A DNA stretch of 64,000 bases from Pseudovibrio exalbescens DSM 16456 (GTDB lineage Bacteria > Pseudomonadota > Alphaproteobacteria > Rhizobiales > Stappiaceae): contig NZ_KE383918.1 of assembly GCF_000422785.1 (NCBI RefSeq), positions 279,748 to 343,747 on the forward strand, written 5' to 3'. Below are positions 35,121 through 43,765 of this stretch, piece by piece. Below the pieces are notes generated by a model. It was not told the origin of the DNA. It ran no database searches and saw only the letters and a list, made by a program, of their open reading frames with translations. The position numbers and the translations under genes are program-made. The number at the start of each line of letters is the position of its first letter. Positions within the stretch are counted from its first letter, which is position 1.

Positions 35121-36107
35121 TCAGCGCGGTGCCGCAGCGCGCAGGAGCCTGTCATTGATGGCTTCGCCAAGGCCTGTTGCAGGTATTGGAGCAACGGCAA
35201 TTCCGACTTGAGTAGCTTTGTCCGCTTGCCTCAAGGCAATGAACAAGTTGCTTGCAGCTTCGCGCAGGTTTCCTTCCGCGCTGAGATTGAAGCGTTGGCT
35301 GGCTTTCTCGGCCCCTGCGGGTAGGGCTGTGCCTAGTGTAATCAGGGCCTCGCCTTGATGGACCTCGGTCACATTAAGGCGCACGGAGCTGCAAGGGGCG
35401 TAATGAGAGCTCATCATGCCGGGAGCGGCAGGGGCGCTGTCATTGGTACCCGCGCTCACCAATCGGGTGTTTAGAACGGCTTCAATCTCTTCGCGGGCGA
35501 TGCCGCCGGGCCGAAGCAATGTCGGCTGGTCACCCACCAGAGAAATGATGGTGGATTCAACACCTACCGAAGTTGGGCCGGTATCAATGAGAAAGGCGAG
35601 ATGCGGTTCCAGGTCATGAGCGACATCATCAGCTGTGGTGCCGCTGATGCGACCAGACAGATTTGCGCTTGGGGCGGCCAATGGTTTGCCGGTGGCTTCC
35701 GCTAGTGCTTGCATGAAGGGAGCGTTGGGAACACGAATGGCAATGGTCTCAAGTCCGGCCGTCGCGAGTTGGCTGACGGTTGAGCTCCCGGCTCTTGGTA
35801 ATACAAGTGTCAACGGTCCGGGCCAAAAGGCGTCGGCAAGTCGTTCTGCATCCGCTGTGAAGATGCCGTGGCGTCTGGCAGCCTCAAGTGACTCCACATG
35901 CGATATGAGAGGGTTGAACTGTGGCCTTCCTTTCGCCTCATAGATGCGGGCACAGGCCTGCCCATTAGTCGCATCTGCTGCCAGTCCGTAAACGGTTTCT
36001 GTTGGAACTGCGACCAGCTCACCGGCCTCGATTGCCCGACAAACCCGAGCAAATCTCTCGTCTTTTTTGAAGTCCGTATCTTGGGCTGCTAGCTGCCAGC
36101 GTTCCAT
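35121..36107 (-). CDS. L-threonylcarbamoyladenylate synthase (Sua5 type)
   Basis: Makes threonylcarbamoyl-AMP for the t6A37 modification of ANN-decoding tRNAs. 328 residues from ATG 36107 (upstream frame open but not conserved; RBS weak). The YrdC domain shows GELVAVPTETVYGLAADA, EAKGRPQFNPLISHV, FWPGPLTLVLPR and PLAAPSANLSGRISGT; after ~residue 205 comes the extra Sua5 domain, linked by PAAPGMMSSHYAP, which is the Sua5 linker signature. Confidence 0.94.
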   Translation of the reverse strand: MERWQLAAQDTDFKKDERFARVCRAIEAGELVAVPTETVYGLAADATNGQACARIYEAKGRPQFNPLISHVESLEAARRHGIFTADAERLADAFWPGPLTLVLPRAGSSTVSQLATAGLETIAIRVPNAPFMQALAEATGKPLAAPSANLSGRISGTTADDVAHDLEPHLAFLIDTGPTSVGVESTIISLVGDQPTLLRPGGIAREEIEAVLNTRLVSAGTNDSAPAAPGMMSSHYAPCSSVRLNVTEVHQGEALITLGTALPAGAEKASQRFNLSAEGNLREAASNLFIALRQADKATQVGIAVAPIPATGLGEAINDRLLRAAAPR

Positions 36108-36267
36108 GGGGGTGTCCGTAGTTCGACCAATGTAGGAGTGTTTCTGCCGTAGCGTTAAGCTTGACGCATAGGTCAGGCGTACTAATGTCCGGTGCAACAC
36201 GATTTATCTGCGGCGTTTTGGGGGGCAAATCGCTTTTCGTCAAGCCGCTGTTCGGGAGGATGACAAA

Positions 36268-38046
36268 ATGTATCGTGCGCCGATCAATGAAATTGCCTTC
36301 ACACTGAAGGAAGTCGCAGGTTTGAAGCAACTGCAGGGGTTGCCGGGGAATGAAGAACTCTCGGAGGATCTTGTTGACGCAATCCTTTCTGAAGCGGCCA
36401 AGTTTGCAGAGGAAGAGATTGCTCCGTTGAACCGAAAGGGAGACTTGCAACCTGCTCAGCTGGTTGATGGTGCGGTTAAGACAACGCCAGGCTGGAAGGA
36501 ATGCTACACCAACTGGTATCAGGGTGGTTGGAATTCTCTTACCGGGTCACCAGAGTTTGGCGGTCAGGGCTTGCCGAACATGTTGCATGTGGCCGTGATG
36601 GAAATGTGGAATTCCGGCAATATGGCTTTCACCCTAGGTCCGACATTGACCATCGGTGCCGTGGAAGCGCTTGAAAAACACGGATCCGAGTATCTTCAGT
36701 CGACGTTCCTGCCCAAGCTGGTCTCCGGAGAATGGACGGGCACCATGAACCTGACCGAGCCGCAGGCCGGTTCTGATCTCAGTGCTTTGCGCACACGGGC
36801 CGAACCGCAGCCCGATGGCACCTACAAGATTTTTGGTCAGAAGATTTACATCACCTACGGCGATCACGACATGACCGACAACATCGTTCATCTCGTGTTG
36901 GCGCGCCTGCCCGATGCACCTGCGGGCACTCGCGGCATTTCACTGTTCGTTGTGCCGAAATATATGGTGAATGCCGATGGCTCCATCGGAGCTCAGAACG
37001 ACGTGCGCGTTGCTGGGGTCGAGCACAAGCTGGGCATCCATGGGTCGCCGACCTGTACCATGGTGTATGGCGATGAAGGTGGCGCAATCGGCTATCTAGT
37101 GGGCGAGGAAAACCGAGGTCTGGCCTGCATGTTCACCATGATGAACAATGCTCGGCTGGCCGTTGGTGTTCAAGGTGTCGGCATTGCCGAGTTGGCCTTC
37201 CAGCAGGCGTTGGCTTATGCCTTGGAACGCAAGCAAGGAAAAGCGCCCGGTGCGCAGGACGAGGGCATGAGCGCGATTGCTGCCCACCCGGATGTGAAGC
37301 GGATGCTGCTTTCCATGAAATCCAAGGCGCAGGTAGCCCGCGCGATTTGCTATGCCTGTGCTCATGCCTTGGACATGTCCAAGGCGGCACCTGATGAAGC
37401 CGGTCGCAAGTTCTGGACGGAGCGGGCTGGACTGCTGACCCCAATTGCCAAGGGATACTCGACTGACATTGGCGTGGATGTGGCGTCGATCGGCATTCAG
37501 GTGCATGGCGGTATGGGCTTTGTCGAAGAAACGGGCGCTGCTCAGCACCTGCGTGATGCCCGTATCGCGCCAATTTATGAGGGCACCAACGGCATTCAGG
37601 CTCTTGATCTGGTCATGCGCAAGCTGCCGTTGTCAGGTGGCGATCATGTCAAAGCGTTTATTGCTGAGCTGCGTGAGATCGCGGACCAGGTTGCTGCTGA
37701 AAACATGCCGGAGATGGGGAGCGCTGGCCGCAAATTGCGCGCGGCAGTAAACGATCTCGAGGAAGCAACTCTTTGGTTGTTGGAGGCTCAGGGCAATGGT
37801 CAGATTGCCGAAGCTCAGGCCGGGGCAACTCCTTACATGAAACTTGCCGGCCTGACGCTTGGCGGTGCCTTGCTTGCCAAGGGGGCGCTTGCTTCCAAGG
37901 CAGAAGATGAACTGACCCGCAAACGCCGGGTCCAGGTGGCGCGTGCCTTCGCCGAAACCGAGCTTGGTGAAACGGCGGGCTTGAAAGAAACAGTAACCGA
38001 GTCCAGTCAGGGCATCTTGTCCGTCGACATTGCCGAGTTTGCCTGA
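36268..38046 (+). CDS. Acyl-CoA dehydrogenase, long (DmdC/FadE-like) form
   Basis: FAD enzyme forming the trans-2-enoyl-CoA. 592 residues, the size of the ACAD subgroup with an N-terminal extension and C-terminal helical domain; 3-methylmercaptopropionyl-CoA dehydrogenase DmdC belongs to it. Visible: TMNLTEPQAGSDLSALRT, IFGQKIYITYGDHD, QVHGGMGFVEETGAAQHLRD and the catalytic Glu in IYEGTNGIQALDLVMRK. RBS GGGAGG before ATG. Followed after 16 bp by an enoyl-CoA hydratase gene, giving two consecutive beta-oxidation steps. Exact chain length or substrate unknown. Confidence 0.92.
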   Translation: MYRAPINEIAFTLKEVAGLKQLQGLPGNEELSEDLVDAILSEAAKFAEEEIAPLNRKGDLQPAQLVDGAVKTTPGWKECYTNWYQGGWNSLTGSPEFGGQGLPNMLHVAVMEMWNSGNMAFTLGPTLTIGAVEALEKHGSEYLQSTFLPKLVSGEWTGTMNLTEPQAGSDLSALRTRAEPQPDGTYKIFGQKIYITYGDHDMTDNIVHLVLARLPDAPAGTRGISLFVVPKYMVNADGSIGAQNDVRVAGVEHKLGIHGSPTCTMVYGDEGGAIGYLVGEENRGLACMFTMMNNARLAVGVQGVGIAELAFQQALAYALERKQGKAPGAQDEGMSAIAAHPDVKRMLLSMKSKAQVARAICYACAHALDMSKAAPDEAGRKFWTERAGLLTPIAKGYSTDIGVDVASIGIQVHGGMGFVEETGAAQHLRDARIAPIYEGTNGIQALDLVMRKLPLSGGDHVKAFIAELREIADQVAAENMPEMGSAGRKLRAAVNDLEEATLWLLEAQGNGQIAEAQAGATPYMKLAGLTLGGALLAKGALASKAEDELTRKRRVQVARAFAETELGETAGLKETVTESSQGILSVDIAEFA

Positions 38047-38062
38047 GCCGGGAGGGGCTTTC

Positions 38063-38797
38063 ATGATTGAAGTCAAGATGGAAGGGGCGGTTCAGGTTAT
38101 TCGGCTGAACCGCCCAGACAAGAAAAACGCCATCACCACGGAAATGTACAAGGACATTACCGAGGCTCTGAGCCGGGATGATGAGGCAATTGGGTGTAAC
38201 CTGTTACTGGGTGTACCGGGCACGTTCTCCGCAGGCAATGACATTGGCGACTTCATGAAGTTCGCCATGGGCGGAGAGGTTGGCGGTTGGGTGGCCGAGT
38301 TTTTGAAGGTGCTTCCCAACCTCCCCAAGCCGACCATCGCCGGTGTGGATGGCCTCTCGGTCGGGGTTGGTGCGACCATGCTCATGCATTGCGACATGGT
38401 GGTAGCCTCCACTCAGGCAACATTTCAAACGCCCTTCGTCAATCTTGGGCTGGTACCGGAGGCGGGCTCCAGCATGTTGGCACCCATGATGATGGGGCGG
38501 GCACGGGCTTTTGAATTGCTGTGCCTGGGTGAGACATTCTCAGCTGAACGTGCAAGGGAAGCCGGGCTGGTCAACAAGGTTGTCGCTCCAGAAGAGTTGG
38601 AAGAGGAGGCGCTGGATTTGGCAACACGCATCGCCCGTATGCCATCTGAAGCGCTACACCTCTCCCGGACCCTGTTGCGGGGAGATCGCGGCCCGCTGGA
38701 AGAGCGCATCGCAGAAGAAATCCATCTGTTTGGTGAACGTCTCCGTTCCGACGAGGCCAAGCAGGCCTTTATCGCCTTCATGCAGAAAACCGGCTGA
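38063..38797 (+). CDS. Enoyl-CoA hydratase/isomerase family protein
   Basis: 244-residue crotonase-fold enzyme. Contains the oxyanion-hole segments FSAGNDIGDF (about residues 54-63) and GLSVGVGATMLMHCDMVVAS, and the helix LVPEAGSSMLAPMMMG with a Glu at the catalytic position. GGGAGG precedes ATG 38063. 16 bp after the acyl-CoA dehydrogenase gene and 51 bp before an SDR gene, so likely one fatty acyl-CoA degradation transcript. Could hydrate or isomerise; not distinguishable here. Confidence 0.88.
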   Translation: MIEVKMEGAVQVIRLNRPDKKNAITTEMYKDITEALSRDDEAIGCNLLLGVPGTFSAGNDIGDFMKFAMGGEVGGWVAEFLKVLPNLPKPTIAGVDGLSVGVGATMLMHCDMVVASTQATFQTPFVNLGLVPEAGSSMLAPMMMGRARAFELLCLGETFSAERAREAGLVNKVVAPEELEEEALDLATRIARMPSEALHLSRTLLRGDRGPLEERIAEEIHLFGERLRSDEAKQAFIAFMQKTG

Positions 38798-38848
38798 CGA
38801 CCCAAGGCACAAGACGCAATAGCCGAAACAAAAAGGGGAGGGCAGATC

Positions 38849-39715
38849 ATGTCCCTTGCAGGGAAGACACTATTTATCACGGGCGCTTCACGCGGCATTG
38901 GGCTTGAAATTGGTTTGCGCGCCGCAAGAGATGGGGCGAATGTCGCAATAGCCGCCAAGACGGCCGACCCGCATCCCAGATTGGAAGGCACTATTTATAC
39001 CGCTGCGGAGGCTATCGAAAAGGCAGGCGGCAAGGCGCTTCCTCTGGTGGTTGATGTGCGCGACGACGAGTCCGTGGCGCAAGCCATGGCCAAAACCGCA
39101 GAGACTTTTGGTGGGATCGATATTCTGGTCAACAACGCCAGCGCCATCAATCTGACGCCAGTTGAGGCCATCGACATGAAGCGCTTCGATCTCATGCATC
39201 AGATCAATACGCGCGGCACCTTGTTATGTTCCAAGCTGGCCATTCCCTATTTGAAGAACGCGCAGAACCCCCACATCCTGATGTTGTCGCCCCCGCTCGA
39301 CATGCAGGAAAAGTGGTTCAAGAACCATACGGCCTACTCAATTGCCAAATACGGCATGAGCCTGGTGGTTCTGGGCCTGGCAGGTGAGTTGCGGCCCAAG
39401 GGAATCGCCGTCAATGCATTGTGGCCGCGCACCTCCATTGCGACGGCTGCGGTCAACAATCTGCTCGGGGGTGAGCAGATGATGCAGGCAAGTCGTAAGC
39501 CTGCCATTGTTGCAGATGCTGCCTACGAGATCTTCAATCGCCCCTCAAGGGAGTGCTCAGGCAACTTCTTTATTGATGACACGTTGCTGGCCGAAGCCGG
39601 TGTGACAGACTTCGATCAGTATCGGGTCAATCCGGAGGTTGACCTGTTCCAGGATTTCTTTGTCCCGGATGACAGCCCGGCGCCAGCTTCATTGAAAGCC
39701 GTTGGCAAAGGCTGA
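38849..39715 (+). CDS. Short-chain dehydrogenase (HSDL2-like)
   Basis: 288 residues. Cofactor motif ITGASRGIGLEIGLRAA, NNASAINL and the catalytic YSIAKYG with its upstream Ser (LMLSPPLD) fit a classical SDR; length and the C-terminal NPEVDLFQDFFVPDD segment resemble hydroxysteroid-dehydrogenase-like protein 2. Preceded by GGGGAGGG. Third gene of the acyl-CoA dehydrogenase/hydratase row; probably oxidises an acyl or lipid alcohol intermediate. Confidence 0.85.
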   Translation: MSLAGKTLFITGASRGIGLEIGLRAARDGANVAIAAKTADPHPRLEGTIYTAAEAIEKAGGKALPLVVDVRDDESVAQAMAKTAETFGGIDILVNNASAINLTPVEAIDMKRFDLMHQINTRGTLLCSKLAIPYLKNAQNPHILMLSPPLDMQEKWFKNHTAYSIAKYGMSLVVLGLAGELRPKGIAVNALWPRTSIATAAVNNLLGGEQMMQASRKPAIVADAAYEIFNRPSRECSGNFFIDDTLLAEAGVTDFDQYRVNPEVDLFQDFFVPDDSPAPASLKAVGKG

Positions 39716-39719
39716 ATAC

Positions 39720-39750
39720 AAAAAGCCGGCTCGAAGCGAGCCGGCTTTTT
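39720..39750. terminator. Bidirectional terminator between SDR and dnaJ-like genes
   Basis: AAAAGCCGGCTCG - AAG - CGAGCCGGCTTTT: 13-bp perfect stem with A and T runs on both flanks, so it works for the plus-strand SDR operon and the minus-strand dnaJ-like gene. Confidence 0.92.
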
Positions 39751-39779
39751 GTCGGACCGTGAACTTGATGGGCAGGCGG

Positions 39780-40769
39780 TTAGTCGAACTCCGTCCCGCG
39801 CGCCTTGTAGGGGGCGACTTCCTTCCAGGCCCGCATCAAGGTGTTCAATTCGTCATCTTGACGCTCCGGCATTTTGATGCGCAGCGTTATGTACAAGTCA
39901 CCACGCCCGCCTTCTTTTTTTGGCAGCCCCTTCTCGCGCAAGCGCATCACCTTGCCGCCATCCGCATATTCCGGAATGGTCAGGTTCACGGCACCGTCCA
40001 GTGTCGGAACCTTGATTTTGCTGCCAAGGACTGCTTCATAAAGGGCAATGGGAAGATCCATCCGCAGGTCATCGCCGTCCACGGTGAACAGCGGATGGCT
40101 CTGGAAGCGAATTTCCACCAGGGCGTCTCCAGCTTGCCCGCCAGGTTCACTGGCAAAGCCGAGACCCTTGAGACGGATCTTGTCCCCTTCGCGCGTGCCG
40201 GGCGGAATCTTCACCTCAACGGTTTTCTTGTTGGGTAACTTAACGCGCGTCTTGCCGGTTTTTACCAGTTCTTCGAGTGAAACACGCGTTACGATGCTGG
40301 CGTCTGCGCCGGGTTTGCTGCGCCGGGTCTGAGATTGGGATGCACCGGAAAAGTCACCGGCACCGGCCCCACCGCTCCATGCGCTGCGCCGGCGTCCGCC
40401 ACCAAAACCGCCAAGGATGTCATTCAGGATGTCGTCAAAGCCGCCACCACCGCCGCGTGCTTCTTCAAAACGGAAACCGCGGGCACGTGGATCTGCGGAC
40501 TCGTTGTAGCCATGGAAGCCTTCAAAGCCGCCGCTGTAGAAGCGCTGCTTGCCTTCGGCGTCAATCTCGCCTCGGTCATACTGGGCGCGTTTTTCCGCAT
40601 CACCAAGGAGTTCGTAGGCCAGGTTTATTTCAGAGAACTTTTCCTGCGCCTTTGGATTATCCTTGTTCTGGTCCGGATGATACTTTTTGGCCAGCTTGCG
40701 GAATGCGCTTTTGATGTCGGCGGCACTGGCGTTTTTGTCTAGGCCGAGAACGGAATAGGGATCTCTCAT
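39780..40769 (-). CDS. DnaJ-like co-chaperone (CbpA type, no zinc finger)
   Basis: 329 residues. J domain at ~1-67 with HPD at residues 31-33 ([10 protein letters not shown]), a Gly/Phe-rich linker at ~80-130, and two C-terminal substrate-binding domains with [22 protein letters not shown] and [13 protein letters not shown]. No CxxCxGxG repeats, so a class B J-protein like CbpA that stimulates a DnaK-type partner. Next to pdxH as in many alphaproteobacteria. Confidence 0.9.
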   Translation of the reverse strand: MRDPYSVLGLDKNASAADIKSAFRKLAKKYHPDQNKDNPKAQEKFSEINLAYELLGDAEKRAQYDRGEIDAEGKQRFYSGGFEGFHGYNESADPRARGFRFEEARGGGGGFDDILNDILGGFGGGRRRSAWSGGAGAGDFSGASQSQTRRSKPGADASIVTRVSLEELVKTGKTRVKLPNKKTVEVKIPPGTREGDKIRLKGLGFASEPGGQAGDALVEIRFQSHPLFTVDGDDLRMDLPIALYEAVLGSKIKVPTLDGAVNLTIPEYADGGKVMRLREKGLPKKEGGRGDLYITLRIKMPERQDDELNTLMRAWKEVAPYKARGTEFD

Positions 40770-40961
40770 ATTATTCCATTAGAACACAGGGTTATTGGGT
40801 GCGCTATTGGAAGCGCCCCGAGGATTGCTGCAGGGTATTAGAGTACTAGTAGATGTAGGAAGCAATGCTTAGTTTCTCCAGAGGCCCGACGTCGCAAGGC
40901 AGTTAAGTCTTTCGCATGAAAGGCCGTCCTGCAAATTTGGCCCAAGAGCTATCACAATGTA

Positions 40962-41447
40962 TCAGCCTTGTCCCCCGCTGGAGAACGGAGCCAGACGCAC
41001 AATCTCCAGATTGTTCGTTCCATCAGGGCAGGTTCGTCCGTGATAAGCACGCACGCCGCCCACGGTATTGGCGCTGGTGATGAAATCTGCACACCCGTCC
41101 ATGCCGGCATCATCAATCTGAAAAATGGATGTGATGGTGCCACTGTTGCCACTTTCGGGATTCGCCCACGGCAGTGGGCCATTTGCGTAGATGCCGCCAC
41201 TCTTGTCCTGAAGGGCATAGGCGATTGTCCGGCTGATCAGATCGCGGTCACTCACCTCGATGCTGGCTTCATCTGTGGTTGCATCGGATTCGAGGCTTTC
41301 GGTCAGGTCTTTCGGCTCTTGGTATTCAGAGTTTCCAACCGAAAAAGACATTTGTGTGCAACCAGATACGACCCCGAGCATCAACAGGCACAGGCTGAAC
41401 TGGCAAAGACGGCGCGCTGTGTTATAAGGTGACTCAGGCACTTGCAT
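40962..41447 (-). CDS. Lipoprotein, RT0821/surface-antigen-like
   Basis: 161 residues. Lipoprotein signal ending in VVSGC (lipobox, about residue 28), then a short acidic linker and a domain with LISRTIAYALQDKSGGIYANGPLPWANPESGNSGTITS, ADFITSANTVGGVRAYHG and TCPDGTNNLEIVRL, a pattern seen in the 17-kDa/RT0821 surface antigen group. Probably outer-membrane anchored; function unknown. Start 41447 chosen because the frame upstream is antisense to pdxH. Divergent from pdxH. Confidence 0.75.
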   Translation of the reverse strand: MQVPESPYNTARRLCQFSLCLLMLGVVSGCTQMSFSVGNSEYQEPKDLTESLESDATTDEASIEVSDRDLISRTIAYALQDKSGGIYANGPLPWANPESGNSGTITSIFQIDDAGMDGCADFITSANTVGGVRAYHGRTCPDGTNNLEIVRLAPFSSGGQG

Positions 41448-41543
41448 AGGACCCTTGGCCCTTTCTACAACGATAATCAGGTTAAATCCGTATTCACTGC
41501 ACACTGCCCATAGTTGCGACACAACAACGGCGAGACCACAACG

Positions 41544-42182
41544 ATGAGCGATGTAAACGAAAATCTCGAAAACATATTTACAAAAGGTTACCTTGACGAA
41601 GCAGACGCCCCCTACAAGCTGTTCGCAGAATGGCTGAAAGAGGCGGAAAAGAGCGAAGTCAACGACCCCAATGCCATGTCGGTTGCTACTGTCGACAAGG
41701 ACGGCATGCCGAACGTGCGCATGGTCCTGTTGAAGGGAATCGATGACGAAGGCTTTGTCTTCTACACCAACTTTGAAAGCGCAAAGGGGCATGAGCTTCT
41801 CGAGCACCCGAAGGCAGCACTATGCTTCCATTGGAAGAGTCTGAGACGTCAGGTTCGAGTGCGCGGCAACGTCGTGCGTGTGTCCGAGGAAGAAGCGGAT
41901 GCGTACTACAAGACCCGTCCACGTGGCAGCCGAATTGGCGCTTGGGCGTCGAAGCAATCGCGCCCGCTGGAAAGCCGCTTTGCACTGGAAAAGGAAGTGG
42001 CGCGCTACGCGGCAAAATATGCCATTGGCGACATCCCGCGGCCGGAACAGTGGTCCGGTTTCCGCATTGAGCCGGTGGAAATTGAGTTCTGGCACGACAG
42101 ATCGTTCCGTCTTCACGATCGTTTCGTCTTCCGCCGTGCCTCGCTGAATGATGCGTGGGAAAAAGAGCGTCTTTATCCCTGA
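41544..42182 (+). CDS. pdxH: Pyridoxine/pyridoxamine 5'-phosphate oxidase
   Basis: FMN enzyme making pyridoxal 5'-phosphate. 212 residues from ATG 41544; a TTG further up adds ten unconserved residues. Signature elements: [34 protein letters not shown] region (residues ~43-76), [27 protein letters not shown] and the C-terminal [16 protein letters not shown]. Complete. Confidence 0.96.
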   Translation: MSDVNENLENIFTKGYLDEADAPYKLFAEWLKEAEKSEVNDPNAMSVATVDKDGMPNVRMVLLKGIDDEGFVFYTNFESAKGHELLEHPKAALCFHWKSLRRQVRVRGNVVRVSEEEADAYYKTRPRGSRIGAWASKQSRPLESRFALEKEVARYAAKYAIGDIPRPEQWSGFRIEPVEIEFWHDRSFRLHDRFVFRRASLNDAWEKERLYP

Positions 42183-42187
42183 TCCAA

Positions 42188-42224
42188 GAAAAAGGAGGCT
42201 GGCCCGCATTGTGGGGCGGCCTCC
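42188..42224 (-). terminator. Terminator after the Cys-rich mini-protein gene
   Basis: On the minus strand GGAGGCCGCCCC..GCGGGCCAGCCTCC forms a long GC-rich stem followed by five Ts, 13 bases after that gene's stop; also just past the pdxH stop. Confidence 0.75.
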
Positions 42225-42236
42225 TGAACACTCAGA

Positions 42237-42419
42237 TCAATCTGTCGGCAGGGGATACTCGAAGCTACGATCCTTGTAGGATGTATCTGGCTTCTTCTCC
42301 TTTGAGCAACAGCAGCTGCAGCTGGCTGCGTTGATGGCGTTGATGCCAACTGGCTTGTAATAAGCGTCCAGGTTGACTTCTTGAGGCTTCTTCTCAGCGA
42401 GTGCTTGGTGACTGTCCAT
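42237..42419 (-). CDS. Cys-rich 60-residue protein of unknown function
   Basis: From ATG 42419 the peptide is soluble and carries a cysteine cluster SCSCCCSKEKK (about residues 34-44) followed by a Tyr/Asp-rich end (YKDRSFEYPLPTD). No signal peptide or membrane helix. AAGGGACAG lies upstream of the ATG and a terminator follows the stop, which supports a real gene. CxCCC-type clusters suggest metal or redox binding, but I know no family. It could instead be transcribed in response to metal; nothing proves this. Confidence 0.6.
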   Translation of the reverse strand: MDSHQALAEKKPQEVNLDAYYKPVGINAINAASCSCCCSKEKKPDTSYKDRSFEYPLPTD

Positions 42420-42913
42420 TCTATCTGTCCCTTCGGGACTTTGCTGCGCGTGTAACGCCAAAAAACAGAGTGATGGTTGGCTACACAATTTCGTTTAATG
42501 GGCTCAGCCTGTAGGAATGCTTCCCAAATCAGGCATGAGTATGATGGACCGATTTGTATTAATAAAACACCGCGTGCTAATGCGGTGGTTATTGCTCGGT
42601 ATATCTGGCCAAGTTATTCGAAACCAAACGACATTTGCTGCCTGATTTTAAAGTATGCAAGGAAATACAAGGCCTTAGAGCGTTCTGTGAAATATGAAAG
42701 CCGGCCCGTCTTGCCCTCGGATATGACTTAAGAAGTTTTACTAGTGGCAAAATAACGCGCTGTGTTGCATCACAAACACACGTGTATGACGGGAAAAAAC
42801 TCCGATAAATTGCGTAGTGCCATCCACAAGTGTCAAGCCTCCGTTATCTTTAGCCGCTACACCACGCAAACCTCACACAAAAACATCAATTGCTTCAACG
42901 AAGGAAGCCCATT
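42420..42913. other. AT-rich intergenic region
   Basis: About 490 bp, lower in GC than its neighbours. One open frame of 84 codons (from 42477) has no RBS and no recognisable pattern. A 6-bp stem CACCGC/GCGGTG lies near 42568-42588. No RNA gene identified. Confidence 0.4.
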
Positions 42914-43633
42914 GTGACCATTAAAGCCGTTCTCTTTGACCGCGACGGAACACTGATTGATCTTGATAAGACTTGGGCACCGGCCTTCGTTTACATTCTT
43001 GAGCAACTGGCGCAAGGCGACCAGACGCTCGCGACCGAGTTGGGACGAGAGGCTGGATTCGACTATGCGACGGCAACGTTCCATCCCGATAGCTCTATCC
43101 GTGTGAACACGCCTGAGGTTTATTCGAGGCCATGGCTGGAACGCTTGGGACGTGTCGGTGACACGACGGTTCTGAAGGATATCGACCGGTGGTTGGGTGA
43201 AAAGGCGCTTGCCGCTGTTGCGCCGTTTGATGACACGCACCTCGTGCTTGAACACCTTCATGAACAGGGGCTGCCGATTGGTTTGGCGACCAATGGCACA
43301 GAAGTGTCTGCACAAAGGCAACTTGAAGCCCTGAACGTGAAACACCTGTTCACGTTCATCAGCGGTTACGATAGCGGTTTCGGCAGTAAGCCGGAGCCCG
43401 GCCAGTTGTTGGCTTTCGCCGAGCACTGTGGTTTGGCGCCCCATGAGGTGGCGATGGTGGGCGACAGCTTGCACGATCTTCATGCGGCAGAACGAGCTGG
43501 CATGCTACGTATCGGTATAACCACTGGTACCATGGGGTATGATGTTCTGGCACCGCACTCTGATGTGGTTTTGTCCGGCCTATCCGGTCTCATGGAAGTA
43601 CTTGGGCTCAAGCCACTGGCAAAGACCGCCTGA
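42914..43633 (+). CDS. HAD-superfamily hydrolase (phosphoglycolate phosphatase-like)
   Basis: 239 residues from GTG 42914 (AAGGAAG six bases upstream). HAD motifs I-IV are present: FDRDGTLIDLD (nucleophile Asp), LATNGTEVS (motif II), GFGSKPEPGQLLAF (motif III Lys) and AMVGDSLHDLHAA (motif IV). The helical cap between motifs I and II resembles Gph-type phosphatases. Substrate unknown. Followed 132 bp later by the acyl-CoA ligase gene. Confidence 0.85.
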   Translation: MTIKAVLFDRDGTLIDLDKTWAPAFVYILEQLAQGDQTLATELGREAGFDYATATFHPDSSIRVNTPEVYSRPWLERLGRVGDTTVLKDIDRWLGEKALAAVAPFDDTHLVLEHLHEQGLPIGLATNGTEVSAQRQLEALNVKHLFTFISGYDSGFGSKPEPGQLLAFAEHCGLAPHEVAMVGDSLHDLHAAERAGMLRIGITTGTMGYDVLAPHSDVVLSGLSGLMEVLGLKPLAKTA

Positions 43634-43765
43634 GCACGTGGAGTATCTGGTGGTAACCCCCAAAACCTGCGCCTAATTAGTAAGTGTTGGTGACTAGACA
43701 GGTGGCCGGTTCGCTTGGCAAACTCGACCTCCACTAAAGGTAGGACTACCACATTGGGGGGAACC

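Noticed and set aside
42477-42731. 84-codon open frame in the AT-rich gap
   Set aside because: No RBS, no domain, composition unlike neighbouring genes, partly overlapping the Cys-rich gene's promoter region.
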